From contig SVRI01000021.1 of the NCBI GenBank assembly GCA_015064895.1, positions 1-36,116 of the forward strand: DNA of 36,116 nt, written 5' to 3'. Each line of letters begins with the position of its first letter. Position 1 is the first letter of the stretch. The position numbers were made by a program, and so were the translations under genes. Below are positions 16,490 through 24,631 of this stretch, piece by piece. Origin of the DNA: Oscillospiraceae bacterium. Its GTDB lineage: Bacteria > Bacillota > Clostridia > Oscillospirales > CAG-382. Under the pieces are notes generated by a model. It was not told the DNA's origin. It was given only the letters and a program-made list of their open reading frames with translations, and ran no database searches.

Positions 16490-17512
16490 ATGAGTAAAGA
16501 TATTGCAATTGACCTTGGTACGTCAAACGTACTTGTGTATGTCAAGGACAAAGGCATTGTCATCGAAGAACCGTCTGTTGTGGCGGTTGATAAAGAAACC
16601 GGCAAGGTACTCAAGGTCGGAAAGGAAGCACAGCTTCTTCTCGGACGTGCGCCCGGCAACATTCTTGCCGTAAAGCCTCTTGAAGACGGTGTAATTGCCC
16701 AGTATGACGTTACGCTTCATCTTTTAAAATACCTCATAAAGCGTGCAGCAGGAAGCGGTTTTTTCAAGCCGAGAGTAATGATATGCGTGCCGGGCGGTAT
16801 TACGGAGGTTGAAGAAAGAGCCGTTTGTGATGCGGCAACCGGTGCAGGTGCCAAAAAGACATACCTTATAGAAGAGCCTCTTGCAGCAGCCATCGGTGCT
16901 GGAATTGATGTTTCAAAACCGAACGGCAATATGGTGGTTGACATAGGCGGCGGAACAACGGACATTGCCGTCATTTCATATGGAGATATTGTTGTCAGCG
17001 ACTCCATAAAGTTTGCAGGTAACAAAATCGACGAAGCAATAATAAAATATATCAGGCACAAATATAATGTGCTTATAGGCGAACGCACAGCAGAAGAAAT
17101 CAAGAAAACAGTAGGTTCGGCACTTCCGCTTGATAAGGAATATATTGTAGATGTCAAGGGCAGATGCCTCACCGAAGGTCTTCCCAAAATGGTGTCGGTA
17201 AGCTCAGCGGAAATACGTGAAGCAACCGACCCGATAATCCGCACAATAGTAACGGCGGTTCGTCATGTGATTGAAAGAACGCCTCCCGAACTTGTGGGAG
17301 ATATTTCGTCAAACGGTATTGTTATGACGGGTGCCGGAAGTCTTCTTTACGGACTTGACAGAGCCATAGAACATGCAACGGGTATACGTACCTATGTTGC
17401 TGATAATCCCTCTACCTGTGTTGCAATCGGAACAGGAAGAAGCCTTGATAATATCCAGGTGCTTCCCGAAGGAATAATCAATATTTCGAGAGCAAGACAG
17501 CAGAGACTTTGA
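16490..17512 (+). CDS. MreB/Mbl-family rod-shape actin homologue
   Basis: A 340-residue bacterial actin that directs lateral cell-wall synthesis from beneath the membrane. Phosphate-1 motif IAIDLGTSNVLV, phosphate-2 motif VVDIGGGTTDIAVIS and the adenosine motif MTGAGSLLYGLDRAIE are all present. ATG at 16490 with GGGAG 7 bases upstream; the frame extends further 5' but lacks a ribosome site and would overlap the promoter. No mreC or mreD follows, so this is a stand-alone paralogue; it could be MreB, Mbl or MreBH. A sugar-kinase gene follows after 57 bases with no terminator between. It faces murI divergently, so two cell-wall genes share one control region. Confidence 0.93.
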   Translation: MSKDIAIDLGTSNVLVYVKDKGIVIEEPSVVAVDKETGKVLKVGKEAQLLLGRAPGNILAVKPLEDGVIAQYDVTLHLLKYLIKRAAGSGFFKPRVMICVPGGITEVEERAVCDAATGAGAKKTYLIEEPLAAAIGAGIDVSKPNGNMVVDIGGGTTDIAVISYGDIVVSDSIKFAGNKIDEAIIKYIRHKYNVLIGERTAEEIKKTVGSALPLDKEYIVDVKGRCLTEGLPKMVSVSSAEIREATDPIIRTIVTAVRHVIERTPPELVGDISSNGIVMTGAGSLLYGLDRAIEHATGIRTYVADNPSTCVAIGTGRSLDNIQVLPEGIINISRARQQRL

Positions 17513-17569
17513 TGAGTTAACAATAGCGAAGTTTACATAAAAATATTTGCAATTTAGGAGGAAATAACC

Positions 17570-18655
17570 TTGAACGCAAAGGAACTTGTAACTGTAATTG
17601 AAAACTTTGATATCGAAGAAATTGATATTCAGAGATATGGTAACGGTCATATCAATGACACCTACGTAGTATCACAGAACGGCATAAAGATGCTTCTTCA
17701 GAGACTTAATACAAATATTTTTAAAAACCCCGAAGGCGTAATGGATAACATCGTAAATGTTACCGAACACCTCAAGAAGAAGATTTCTGCAGCAGGCGGT
17801 GACCCCGAAAGAGAAACAATGACTGTTATAAATGCTTCTGACGGAAAGCCTTATTTTGTTACAGAAAGCGGAAAATTCTTCAGAATGTATAAGTTCATCG
17901 AAGATAACCTTTCCGTAGATAAGGCACAGTCTACAGAACAGATGACAAGTGCTGCCGAAACTCTCGGTAAGTTCTACCATATGCTTGACGATTTCCCTGC
18001 AGAAACACTTTCTGTAGCAATCCCCAAGTTCCATGATACAAGAAACTATTATAACCGTCTTATGGGTGCAATAGAAAATGACGTTGCAGGCAGAAAGGCT
18101 TCTGTTGAAAAGGAAATCGAATTTGTAAAGAATCACGAATTCCTTGCAGATATCCTCAATAACGGTCTTGCCGACGGCTCTATTCCGCTTCGTGTTACCC
18201 ATAACGATACAAAGCTCAATAACATTCTCTTTGATGCACCTACAGGTAAGGGCCTTTGCGTAATCGACCTCGATACAGTAATGCCCGGTTCTGTTCTTTA
18301 CGATTTCGGCGATGCAATGAGATTCGGTGCAGCAAGCGGTCCTGAAGACGAAAAGGATCTCAAAAAGATCTGGTTCGACCTCGATATGTTTGATGCATTT
18401 ACAAAGGGCTTTGCAGCTGAAATGAAGGAAACACTTGTTGCCGGAGAAGTTGAAAATCTCGTAAACAGTGTTAAGATTCTTACATTTGAATGCGGTATGA
18501 GATTCCTTGAAGACCACCTCAACGGTGATACATACTTCAAGATTCACAGAGAAAACCATAACATTGACAGAGCAAGAACACAGTTCAAGCTTGTAGCCGA
18601 TATGGAGGCAAAGACAGCCGAAATGGAAGCGATCGTAACAAAGTACTGCAGATAA
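17570..18655 (+). CDS. NahK-like sugar 1-kinase of the aminoglycoside phosphotransferase fold
   Basis: A 361-residue APH/choline-kinase-fold enzyme. The catalytic loop is VTHNDTKLNNIL (Asp213) and the metal motif is VIDLDTVMPG (232 onward). This combination, together with GNGHINDTY near the N terminus and YDFGDAMR, matches N-acetylhexosamine 1-kinase, which phosphorylates GlcNAc or GalNAc at C1 in the lacto-N-biose/mucin-sugar salvage pathway. Substrate is inferred; no lacto-N-biose phosphorylase or epimerase is adjacent. The start is TTG at 17570 with AGGAGG about 8 bases upstream. A hairpin terminator follows and an EamA transporter gene lies downstream on the same strand. Confidence 0.82.
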   Translation: MNAKELVTVIENFDIEEIDIQRYGNGHINDTYVVSQNGIKMLLQRLNTNIFKNPEGVMDNIVNVTEHLKKKISAAGGDPERETMTVINASDGKPYFVTESGKFFRMYKFIEDNLSVDKAQSTEQMTSAAETLGKFYHMLDDFPAETLSVAIPKFHDTRNYYNRLMGAIENDVAGRKASVEKEIEFVKNHEFLADILNNGLADGSIPLRVTHNDTKLNNILFDAPTGKGLCVIDLDTVMPGSVLYDFGDAMRFGAASGPEDEKDLKKIWFDLDMFDAFTKGFAAEMKETLVAGEVENLVNSVKILTFECGMRFLEDHLNGDTYFKIHRENHNIDRARTQFKLVADMEAKTAEMEAIVTKYCR

Positions 18656-18669
18656 GTTTATAAACAATG

Positions 18670-18700
18670 ATGACGCAGCAATGTGCTGCGTCATACTTTT
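18670..18700 (+). terminator. Hairpin terminator after the sugar kinase
   Basis: A perfect 11-bp stem (ATGACGCAGCA at 18670-18680, TGCTGCGTCAT at 18684-18694) with a 3-nt loop is followed by ACTTTTAATT. The tail is modest, so some read-through into the transporter gene is likely. Confidence 0.75.
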
Positions 18701-18717
18701 AATTACGGTGAATAATT

Positions 18718-19638
18718 ATGAATATGCTTTTTTTGATTGTTTCGTTGGTGTCAATTGTTGCTCTGACAGCACAAGGGGTACTTATCAAACGCTTTGGGGA
18801 TAAACGTCCCGGAGCCGAAATTACATATACCTTTGCGACGGCTGTGTGTGCATTCATTCTTTTCGGGATCATTGCACTTGTGTCGGATTCGCAGTTTAAT
18901 GCACAGTCGGTTGTTTACTCGCTGTTTTTTGCTGCATGTTATGCCGGCTCGACAATTACCTATGTCCTTGCTGTCGGATGTGGCTCACTGGCTCTTACCA
19001 CAACCATCCATTCTTTTGCATTAATTATTCCCACTGTGCTGGGATTTGTGCTGTGGAATGAGCCTATAAATGCATTTAAAATAATCGGTATTGTTCTTTT
19101 TGCCGCCGCACTCCTGCTTATCGGCGAAAAGGCGGAAGCGGGTAAGAAACTCCTTTCAACCAAGTGGATTATCCTTATGATTATTTCATTTTTTTGCGAA
19201 GGGCTTGCACCTGTTGCGATAAAAATGCACAGTACGGCTCTTGGCGAAGAAAAAGCAGCGGCTTGCAATGATGTGTTTATGGTAATGGCGTATGCAATGG
19301 CATTTGTCGGAATATTTGTGGCGGCACTTCTTAAAGAGGGCAGGGTAAAGATAACATCGGCTGATGGAAAAAAGCAAAAAAACTTCATGCTTGACAGCCT
19401 TAAAATTGCACTCCCCCTTGCATCGCTCGGAGGCTTGTTCAACGGACTTTATAACCTTATGAATACCGTTGTTGCAAATAATAAACTTAATGTTTCCGTT
19501 TTCTATCCCGTAGTGTCTGCGGGGCAACTGATTTTCACCTGCATTGTGGCAGTGATTTTCTTTAAGGAAAAACTATCGGTAAAACAGCTTTGTGCAATTA
19601 TCTGTGGAATTGTTGCCATTGTGCTTCTTAACATATAA
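18718..19638 (+). CDS. EamA/DMT-family transporter
   Basis: A 306-residue integral membrane protein with about ten hydrophobic helices in two halves separated by a charged stretch near residues 137-145 (GEKAEAGKKLLSTK). The first half has the typical CYAGSTITYVLAVGCGSLALTTTIHS and the second ends VVSAGQLIFTCIVAVIFFKEKLSVKQL, the EamA signature region. Such proteins move amino acids, nucleotide sugars or other small metabolites; the substrate is unknown here. It follows the sugar kinase after a hairpin and may be read through from it. No separate promoter is obvious. A GGTGAAT lies just before the ATG. Confidence 0.85.
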   Translation: MNMLFLIVSLVSIVALTAQGVLIKRFGDKRPGAEITYTFATAVCAFILFGIIALVSDSQFNAQSVVYSLFFAACYAGSTITYVLAVGCGSLALTTTIHSFALIIPTVLGFVLWNEPINAFKIIGIVLFAAALLLIGEKAEAGKKLLSTKWIILMIISFFCEGLAPVAIKMHSTALGEEKAAACNDVFMVMAYAMAFVGIFVAALLKEGRVKITSADGKKQKNFMLDSLKIALPLASLGGLFNGLYNLMNTVVANNKLNVSVFYPVVSAGQLIFTCIVAVIFFKEKLSVKQLCAIICGIVAIVLLNI

Positions 19639-19643
19639 AACAA

Positions 19644-19669
19644 AAGGCTTCTGCGGTTGCAGAAGCCTT
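19644..19669. terminator. Bidirectional terminator between convergent genes
   Basis: An 11-bp perfect stem (AAGGCTTCTGC at 19644-19654, GCAGAAGCCTT at 19659-19669) with loop GGTT. The minus-strand tail TTTTGTTTTATA is good; the plus tail is poor. It ends the sugar-isomerase gene and the transporter gene. Confidence 0.8.
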
Positions 19670-19686
19670 AACTATTGTGTAATACT

Positions 19687-20466
19687 TTACTTGAGACCCT
19701 TGGATGTGAGGAAATCGTAGCTCTTCTTGAGACATGCAAAGGGGTCTTCGTCGTAGCAGTTGTCCTGTTCAACCATTGCATAATCGATACCGTTCTTTAA
19801 CGAAACTTCGATGATTGCATCCCAGTCGAGAATACCGCTGCCTACCGGTGCATATCTGTGCTCGCCGTCGGGCATAATTACCATGTCTTTGTAATGAACA
19901 ACGGGTGTTCTGCCCTTGAGTGCTTCAAGCATTTCAACAGGGTCTTTGCCTGCTTCCTTGAACCAGTAAAGGTCAGCTGTAAAGCCCATGATGTCGGCAG
20001 GGAAGTTTGCAAGAAGATGGTCGTAGAGGAACTTTCCTTCAACATCCATAAATTCATAGTGGTGGTTGTGATACATGAAGTAGCAGCCGGCTTCTTTTAT
20101 TTTCTTTGCGGCAGGAACGAAATCACGTACGAAGTTTTCCCAGAATTCAATGGGTGTTTCCTTATACTTGGGATCCCAGAGACCGCGCATACCGCCGATG
20201 CCTATATACTTTGTACCCAATCTCTTGTGGAAGTCGATAACCTCTTCTGTGCTGTCGGCAACCTTGTTTGTGTCGAAATGTGTAATGGGGGCTTCAAGAC
20301 CGTTTTTCTTGAGCTGTTCTGCCATCCACTCGGGTTCATAAGCACCCATACCCGAAAGCTGAACGGATGTGTAGCCGATATCTGCAACCTTCTTTAATGT
20401 TTCAGCAATATCTTCTGTAGTCTGGCAGAATTTTGTAACCGTGTAAAGCTGTGCACCTATTTTCAT
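19687..20466 (-). CDS. Sugar phosphate isomerase/epimerase (AP endonuclease 2-fold TIM barrel)
   Basis: A 259-residue xylose-isomerase-like TIM-barrel protein. Characteristic features are MKIGAQLYTV at the start, the strand FMYHNHHYEF with metal-binding His residues, VVHYKDM, and a late metal-binding Glu in YAMVEQDNC. No signal peptide, so cytosolic. Relatives interconvert inositols, keto-sugars or tagatose/psicose; no substrate can be named from sequence. The start is ATG at 20466, preceded by AAGGTGG; an in-frame GTG at 20478 overlaps that site. The gene is monocistronic, divergent from the LtaS-like gene, with a bidirectional terminator downstream. Confidence 0.87.
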   Translation of the reverse strand: MKIGAQLYTVTKFCQTTEDIAETLKKVADIGYTSVQLSGMGAYEPEWMAEQLKKNGLEAPITHFDTNKVADSTEEVIDFHKRLGTKYIGIGGMRGLWDPKYKETPIEFWENFVRDFVPAAKKIKEAGCYFMYHNHHYEFMDVEGKFLYDHLLANFPADIMGFTADLYWFKEAGKDPVEMLEALKGRTPVVHYKDMVIMPDGEHRYAPVGSGILDWDAIIEVSLKNGIDYAMVEQDNCYDEDPFACLKKSYDFLTSKGLK

Positions 20467-20491
20467 GATTGTTACCACCTTTTTTGAATTA

Positions 20492-20519
20492 TTGACAAAA
20501 GCCTTTTATTTGCTATAAT
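20492..20519 (+). promoter_or_regulatory. Promoter of the LtaS-like gene
   Basis: TTGACA (20492-20497), 16-nt spacer, TATAAT (20514-20519); both hexamers perfect. Its -10 overlaps the -10 of the opposing promoter by 2 bases. Confidence 0.88.
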
Positions 20520-20546
20520 TATAATATATACTTGTAGTTTTTGCAA
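20518..20546 (-). promoter_or_regulatory. Promoter of the sugar isomerase gene
   Basis: On the minus strand: TTGCAA (20541-20546), 17-nt spacer, TATAAT (20518-20523). It overlaps the divergent promoter, so the two cannot be occupied at the same time. Confidence 0.75.
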
Positions 20547-20562
20547 TACTAATTTGCAAAAA
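20538..20562. repeat. 9-bp inverted repeat over the isomerase -35 and the LtaS-like 5' UTR
   Basis: TTTTTGCAA (20538-20546), 7-nt gap, TTGCAAAAA (20554-20562). It covers the minus-strand -35 and lies within the first ~40 transcribed bases of the plus-strand gene. It is a candidate operator or UTR hairpin. Confidence 0.5.
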
Positions 20563-20593
20563 ATAATTGTTTGTTTTTCTCGGAGAATTTGTT

Positions 20594-22510
20594 ATGACTG
20601 ACAATAAACTTAAACTTGCTCTTACAAAAGTGCTGCGTTGTTTTGCCAAGATGTATTCCTTTTGGCTTTTTGATAAAAGTGCACCGAGTCAGAGCAAGGG
20701 AAAAAAAGTAGTTTTCTATATTTATAACTATTGCTTGCTGATTTTTGTCGGAATTGTGATAGGAATAAGCTCACTTTTGCTTGCTACGGGTACGTCTTAT
20801 CCCAAAGAGATTTTCTACGGATATTTTTCAAATCCGTGGATACTTTTTCTGAATTTACTTCCGCCTGTTATGATGATGTTCCTGTTTTACGGAATTTCCG
20901 GAAGAGGCTGGATTTCATGTCTTCTTACGGGCAACATAACACTTTTGTTTTCATTGGCGCAGTATTATCTTCTCAAACTCAGGGATGACACTTTGCTGTT
21001 TTCGGACGTTGCATACCTTAAGGAGGCAATAAAAATTTCTTCCAAAGAAGGGTATGACTTTACTCCCGGTGCCGGAGTAATATTTGTGTTTTCACTGATG
21101 ATTGTAATGTCTCTGCTTTTGTTTTTGTTTCAGAGATATAAGCCGAGACTTATACCCCGACTTTGCCTTGCAATAGTACCGATTGTTTGTGTTTTCCCGT
21201 TAAAATATCTCTATTTCAGCGAAGAAATTTACCAGAATAAGACGCGTAATGAAGAACATATAAACCGCTTTATTCCTACGGAATTTTATGTATCAAAAGG
21301 TTTTGTTTATCCGTTTCTTAACAGCATAAGACATTCTCTTAATATAAAGCCTTCGGGATATGATGAAAGTGAAGTAGAGGCAATGCTCGCAAAGTATAAG
21401 GACGCTGATATTCCCGAAGATGAAAAGATAACGGTAATCGGTCTTATGCTTGAAGGCTTTGCTGATTTTGAAAGTAAGGGCGTGGAAGGAATACATCCCG
21501 ATGTATATAGCTGTTACAGAACCTTGAAGCAGGAAAACTATTCAGGTAAGCTTGTGACTAATATTTTCGGAGGGAATACAATCGAGTCCGAAAGAGCGTT
21601 TTTGACAGGGGACAGTGTACTTGAAAACTACAGACATAGCACCAATTCATATGTCAGATATTTCAATTCCCAAGGTTATTATACCGACGGAGGACATCCT
21701 TCCGAATCGTGGTTTTACAACAGAAGATATGTAAATGAGTATCTCGGATTTGATAATTACCGTCTTAAGGAAAACTATTTCCTGGACAAGTACGATGAAT
21801 TGATGAGACTTGATTCCCATTTTCTGACAGAAGACATTTTCCTGAATTATGAAAATGCCAAGAAAAACGGAAATATGCCGTATTTCAGCTTTAATGTAAG
21901 CTATCAGGGACATGCTCCTTACTCATCGGATAAGTACGATTGGGGCTGGGAAGCCTTGTTTGAAAAAGACGGCATGCCCGAAAGTTCAAAATATGTCCTT
22001 CGTAACTATTTCGGCTCGGTCAAGGATACGGGTTGGAGACTTTCCCAATTGGTTGATAAAATCAAAGCAGAAAAAGACCCGATAGTTCTTGTTGTATTTG
22101 GCGATCATATGCCGTACCTCAGTGATGGCAACACAATTTATAATGAGATTGGCATGAACCTTGATGTTTCAACCAAGGAAGGCTTTATGAATTATTATTC
22201 GACAGAATACGTTATTGTGGCGAATGATGCGGCAAAGCAGGTTTCGGGAAATGATTTTACCGGCGAAGGTCCTACGACAAGCCCGTGTTTTCTCATGAAT
22301 GTTCTCTTTGATGAGCTGGGTTGGAAAGGTTCTGCATATATGCAGTATACCAACCACGTAAGAGAAAAAATTTCTGCGATAAACAGTGTCGGAATTATTG
22401 ATAACGAAGGCAATTTTATCCTTAATTCTGAACTTAGTGATGAGCAATACGATATCGTGAATGAGTATCTTTGTGCTCAGTATTACAGAAAACGTAACTT
22501 TGAAGGATAA
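20594..22510 (+). CDS. LtaS-type membrane sulfatase (phosphoglycerol transferase family)
   Basis: A 638-residue membrane protein with several hydrophobic helices in the first ~210 residues, then an extracellular sulfatase-fold domain. Active-site features in LtaS order are present: the metal-binding Glu287 in GLMLEGFADF, the nucleophile Thr329 in GGNTIESERAFLTG, and Asp504-His505 in VVFGDHMPYLSDG. LtaS enzymes use phosphatidylglycerol to build polyglycerol-phosphate; relatives modify other envelope polymers or glycolipids. The exact acceptor is unknown. ATG at 20594 with CGGAG 8 bases upstream; a longer frame from 20567 lacks a ribosome site. A membrane-anchored glycosidase gene follows from its own promoter, with no terminator seen between. 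Confidence 0.88.
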   Translation: MTDNKLKLALTKVLRCFAKMYSFWLFDKSAPSQSKGKKVVFYIYNYCLLIFVGIVIGISSLLLATGTSYPKEIFYGYFSNPWILFLNLLPPVMMMFLFYGISGRGWISCLLTGNITLLFSLAQYYLLKLRDDTLLFSDVAYLKEAIKISSKEGYDFTPGAGVIFVFSLMIVMSLLLFLFQRYKPRLIPRLCLAIVPIVCVFPLKYLYFSEEIYQNKTRNEEHINRFIPTEFYVSKGFVYPFLNSIRHSLNIKPSGYDESEVEAMLAKYKDADIPEDEKITVIGLMLEGFADFESKGVEGIHPDVYSCYRTLKQENYSGKLVTNIFGGNTIESERAFLTGDSVLENYRHSTNSYVRYFNSQGYYTDGGHPSESWFYNRRYVNEYLGFDNYRLKENYFLDKYDELMRLDSHFLTEDIFLNYENAKKNGNMPYFSFNVSYQGHAPYSSDKYDWGWEALFEKDGMPESSKYVLRNYFGSVKDTGWRLSQLVDKIKAEKDPIVLVVFGDHMPYLSDGNTIYNEIGMNLDVSTKEGFMNYYSTEYVIVANDAAKQVSGNDFTGEGPTTSPCFLMNVLFDELGWKGSAYMQYTNHVREKISAINSVGIIDNEGNFILNSELSDEQYDIVNEYLCAQYYRKRNFEG

Positions 22511-22548
22511 TTTGAAGAAGTTGGTTCGGCATATTATAAATGAAATTG

Positions 22549-22577
22549 TTGACGAATTAATAAAAAAGATTTATAAT
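22549..22577 (+). promoter_or_regulatory. Promoter of the membrane-anchored glycosidase gene
   Basis: TTGACG (22549-22554), 17-nt spacer, TATAAT (22572-22577), about 65 bases before the GTG start. Confidence 0.82.
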
Positions 22578-22641
22578 ATTGGTGTAAAGAATCGGAATGT
22601 TCTTTAATTATGAAAAATAAAGCGGATGAGAGGTGAACGGT

Positions 22642-24501
22642 GTGGATGACAACAGAAGAGAATTTGAAAACAGCGGCGAAATAGATCTTGTTGATTTTTC
22701 GTTAAACAGAGAAATGGATCAAATCCGTGAAAACGAAAGAGTAGAGCGTGAAAAACGCAGAAGAAGAGCTGCCGAAATCCGTAGACAGGAGATAATTAAG
22801 AAAAAGAAGCGTCAGAGACTTGTGTCCATGATAAGCGCATGGGGCTTGGTACTGCTTGTCGTTGCCGGCATTATTGCGGCAATTGTCGGCATTGTTTCAC
22901 TGGTAAATAAAGAAAAAGAACCTGAGGTGCCGGCTGTCGGCGATATGGTTTCCGGTGAGGAAACGGCACTGGTTGAGGGATTTAAGGCAAGCAAGGATAT
23001 TGTGTATGTAAAAGAAGGCTCAAATCCTTATGCAAAACTTGCAAATGACGTTGTGCTTTCTGCGGCGAAAAATCTTTCTGTCACCAATAATGGCACATTG
23101 CATATGTATGCAGGTGCATATGCATGGAATACAGGCTTTGGACAAAGAGAAAAAATTAAAAACACCGTTGCAGATATGCCCATATATAAAAACGGCTATG
23201 TATGGTCAACATCATCTGACATGAAATCGGATTTGTCAGGCTCGTATCAGTATGATACACATGCTTCGTTTATAAAAGCGGTGTGCGAAATATGTCTTTG
23301 GGAAGGCGATACGACATTCCTTAGTGTTGAAGATAAAACAACCATGGATACGGCAAAGGATTTCTCAAGCGGTCAAAGTGTAGGCAAGAAACTGGAGGCT
23401 GCTGCCGGGTATTATTTTGACAAAGAAGATCCGAACGGCGGCGGTATAAGATATAATGAAGAAGACGGACTTGTGTATATAAACACGACCGGAAATAACG
23501 GAAAGCCCGGCGGTAATGCGTCCAATATTTTCTTTACGTACAGTTTCGGTCATCTTGACTGTTATAATAACCTTATGTTTTATGATGCCATGGTTTCTCT
23601 TTCAAAGCTGTATGACATGATGGGCGACGAAGAAAAGAGTAAAACCTATTCTGATATTGCTTCAAAGAATAAAGCGGCAATTAATGTGACCTTCTACGAT
23701 AATGACAGCGGAAGATATGTCGGATATATCGACGTGAACGGAAACAAGCGTGATTACGGCTTTACTGCCATAAATCTTATGGCGGTAGAACTCGGTGTTG
23801 CCGACGGCAAAAAAGCGGAAAAAATCATGTCTTGGGTTAAATCCGAGGCAGAAGCATCTACTGAACCTTTTCCCTCATTTACAACAATTGAGGCAAATGA
23901 TTCGGGCTGGAACACCTACGGCAAGTATCTGACCTCAGGTGATGCAAAATTTAAGTCATTTTGGCTTAACGGCGGACAAAGTGCACTTTCGGGATATTAT
24001 TACATCGAGGCAAACGACAAGCTGGGTAAAAAGGCTTTGTCCGATTGTCTTGCAAAAACAGTAAAAGATGTCAATGATGGCAAAATAAGTCTGCCTGCGG
24101 CATCGGAATTTTCCGAACCCGACCTTCATTATGCGTTGTACGCATCGGAAGTGATTAAAGACACATTCGGTGTTTCGGGGGATGGCAATATACTGACAGT
24201 GTCACCGAACTTTGACCGTAACAAAAACATGGGCATTAAAAACATTTCCTTCAAACGAAGAAATTATGATGTTTTGTTTGACTCGGGAATTGTATATATG
24301 TTCTGTGATGTCAAGGCTAATGTCAAGATGAAAATCGGCGGATTTGAAAAGGATTGTAAACTTACACTTACTATTGTTGAGGATGGAAAAATCAGTGCAA
24401 CCGAGGAGATTAAAGCAGATAAAAACGGTGATGCAGTAATTTCCAAAACCTTTGGTGATACTATTTACCTGAAACTTGAAAAGACCAAACAAAGTGAATA
24501 A
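22642..24501 (+). CDS. Membrane-anchored six-hairpin-type glycosidase-like protein
   Basis: A 619-residue protein with a cytoplasmic head of about 60 charged residues (strongly basic, KRRRRAAEIRRQEIIKKKKR), one membrane helix (about 64-87) and a large extracellular domain. The domain has alternating helices with conserved turns such as HMYAGAYAWNTGFG, TYSFGHLDCYNNLMFYDAM, GRYVGYIDVNGNK and FKSFWLNGGQSALSGYYY, as expected for an (alpha/alpha)6 six-hairpin glycosidase. A beta-rich C terminus follows. I cannot assign a GH family or catalytic residues. The start is probably GTG at 22642 with AGAGGTG 6 bases upstream; an upstream in-frame GTG at 22633 overlaps that site. The LtaS-like neighbour suggests an envelope glycopolymer as substrate, which is inference. 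Confidence 0.65.
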   Translation: MDDNRREFENSGEIDLVDFSLNREMDQIRENERVEREKRRRRAAEIRRQEIIKKKKRQRLVSMISAWGLVLLVVAGIIAAIVGIVSLVNKEKEPEVPAVGDMVSGEETALVEGFKASKDIVYVKEGSNPYAKLANDVVLSAAKNLSVTNNGTLHMYAGAYAWNTGFGQREKIKNTVADMPIYKNGYVWSTSSDMKSDLSGSYQYDTHASFIKAVCEICLWEGDTTFLSVEDKTTMDTAKDFSSGQSVGKKLEAAAGYYFDKEDPNGGGIRYNEEDGLVYINTTGNNGKPGGNASNIFFTYSFGHLDCYNNLMFYDAMVSLSKLYDMMGDEEKSKTYSDIASKNKAAINVTFYDNDSGRYVGYIDVNGNKRDYGFTAINLMAVELGVADGKKAEKIMSWVKSEAEASTEPFPSFTTIEANDSGWNTYGKYLTSGDAKFKSFWLNGGQSALSGYYYIEANDKLGKKALSDCLAKTVKDVNDGKISLPAASEFSEPDLHYALYASEVIKDTFGVSGDGNILTVSPNFDRNKNMGIKNISFKRRNYDVLFDSGIVYMFCDVKANVKMKIGGFEKDCKLTLTIVEDGKISATEEIKADKNGDAVISKTFGDTIYLKLEKTKQSE

Positions 24502-24506
24502 ACCGG

Positions 24507-24538
24507 AAGCGGCACCTTGGAAACAGGTGCCGCTTTTG
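24507..24538 (+). terminator. Rho-independent terminator after the glycosidase gene
   Basis: An 11-bp perfect stem (AAGCGGCACCT at 24507-24517, AGGTGCCGCTT at 24525-24535) with a 7-nt loop and tail TTTTGTA. Confidence 0.88.
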
Positions 24539-24571
24539 TAAAAAAATAATGGATTTTGATAACCTTTTCTA

Positions 24572-24600
24572 TTGACACACTGCCGCTATTTTAGTATAAT
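24572..24600 (+). promoter_or_regulatory. Promoter of the aconitase-like/icd operon
   Basis: TTGACA (24572-24577), 17-nt spacer, TATAAT (24595-24600), both perfect, 31 bases before the ATG. Confidence 0.92.
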
Positions 24601-24631
24601 AAAGTATATTTCTTTTTGGAGGCAAAAACCC

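Noticed and set aside
17672..18694. Long minus-strand frame (340 codons) opposite the NahK-like gene
   Set aside because: It lies antisense to a gene with clear catalytic motifs, is Cys-rich without pattern, and has no ribosome site or promoter.
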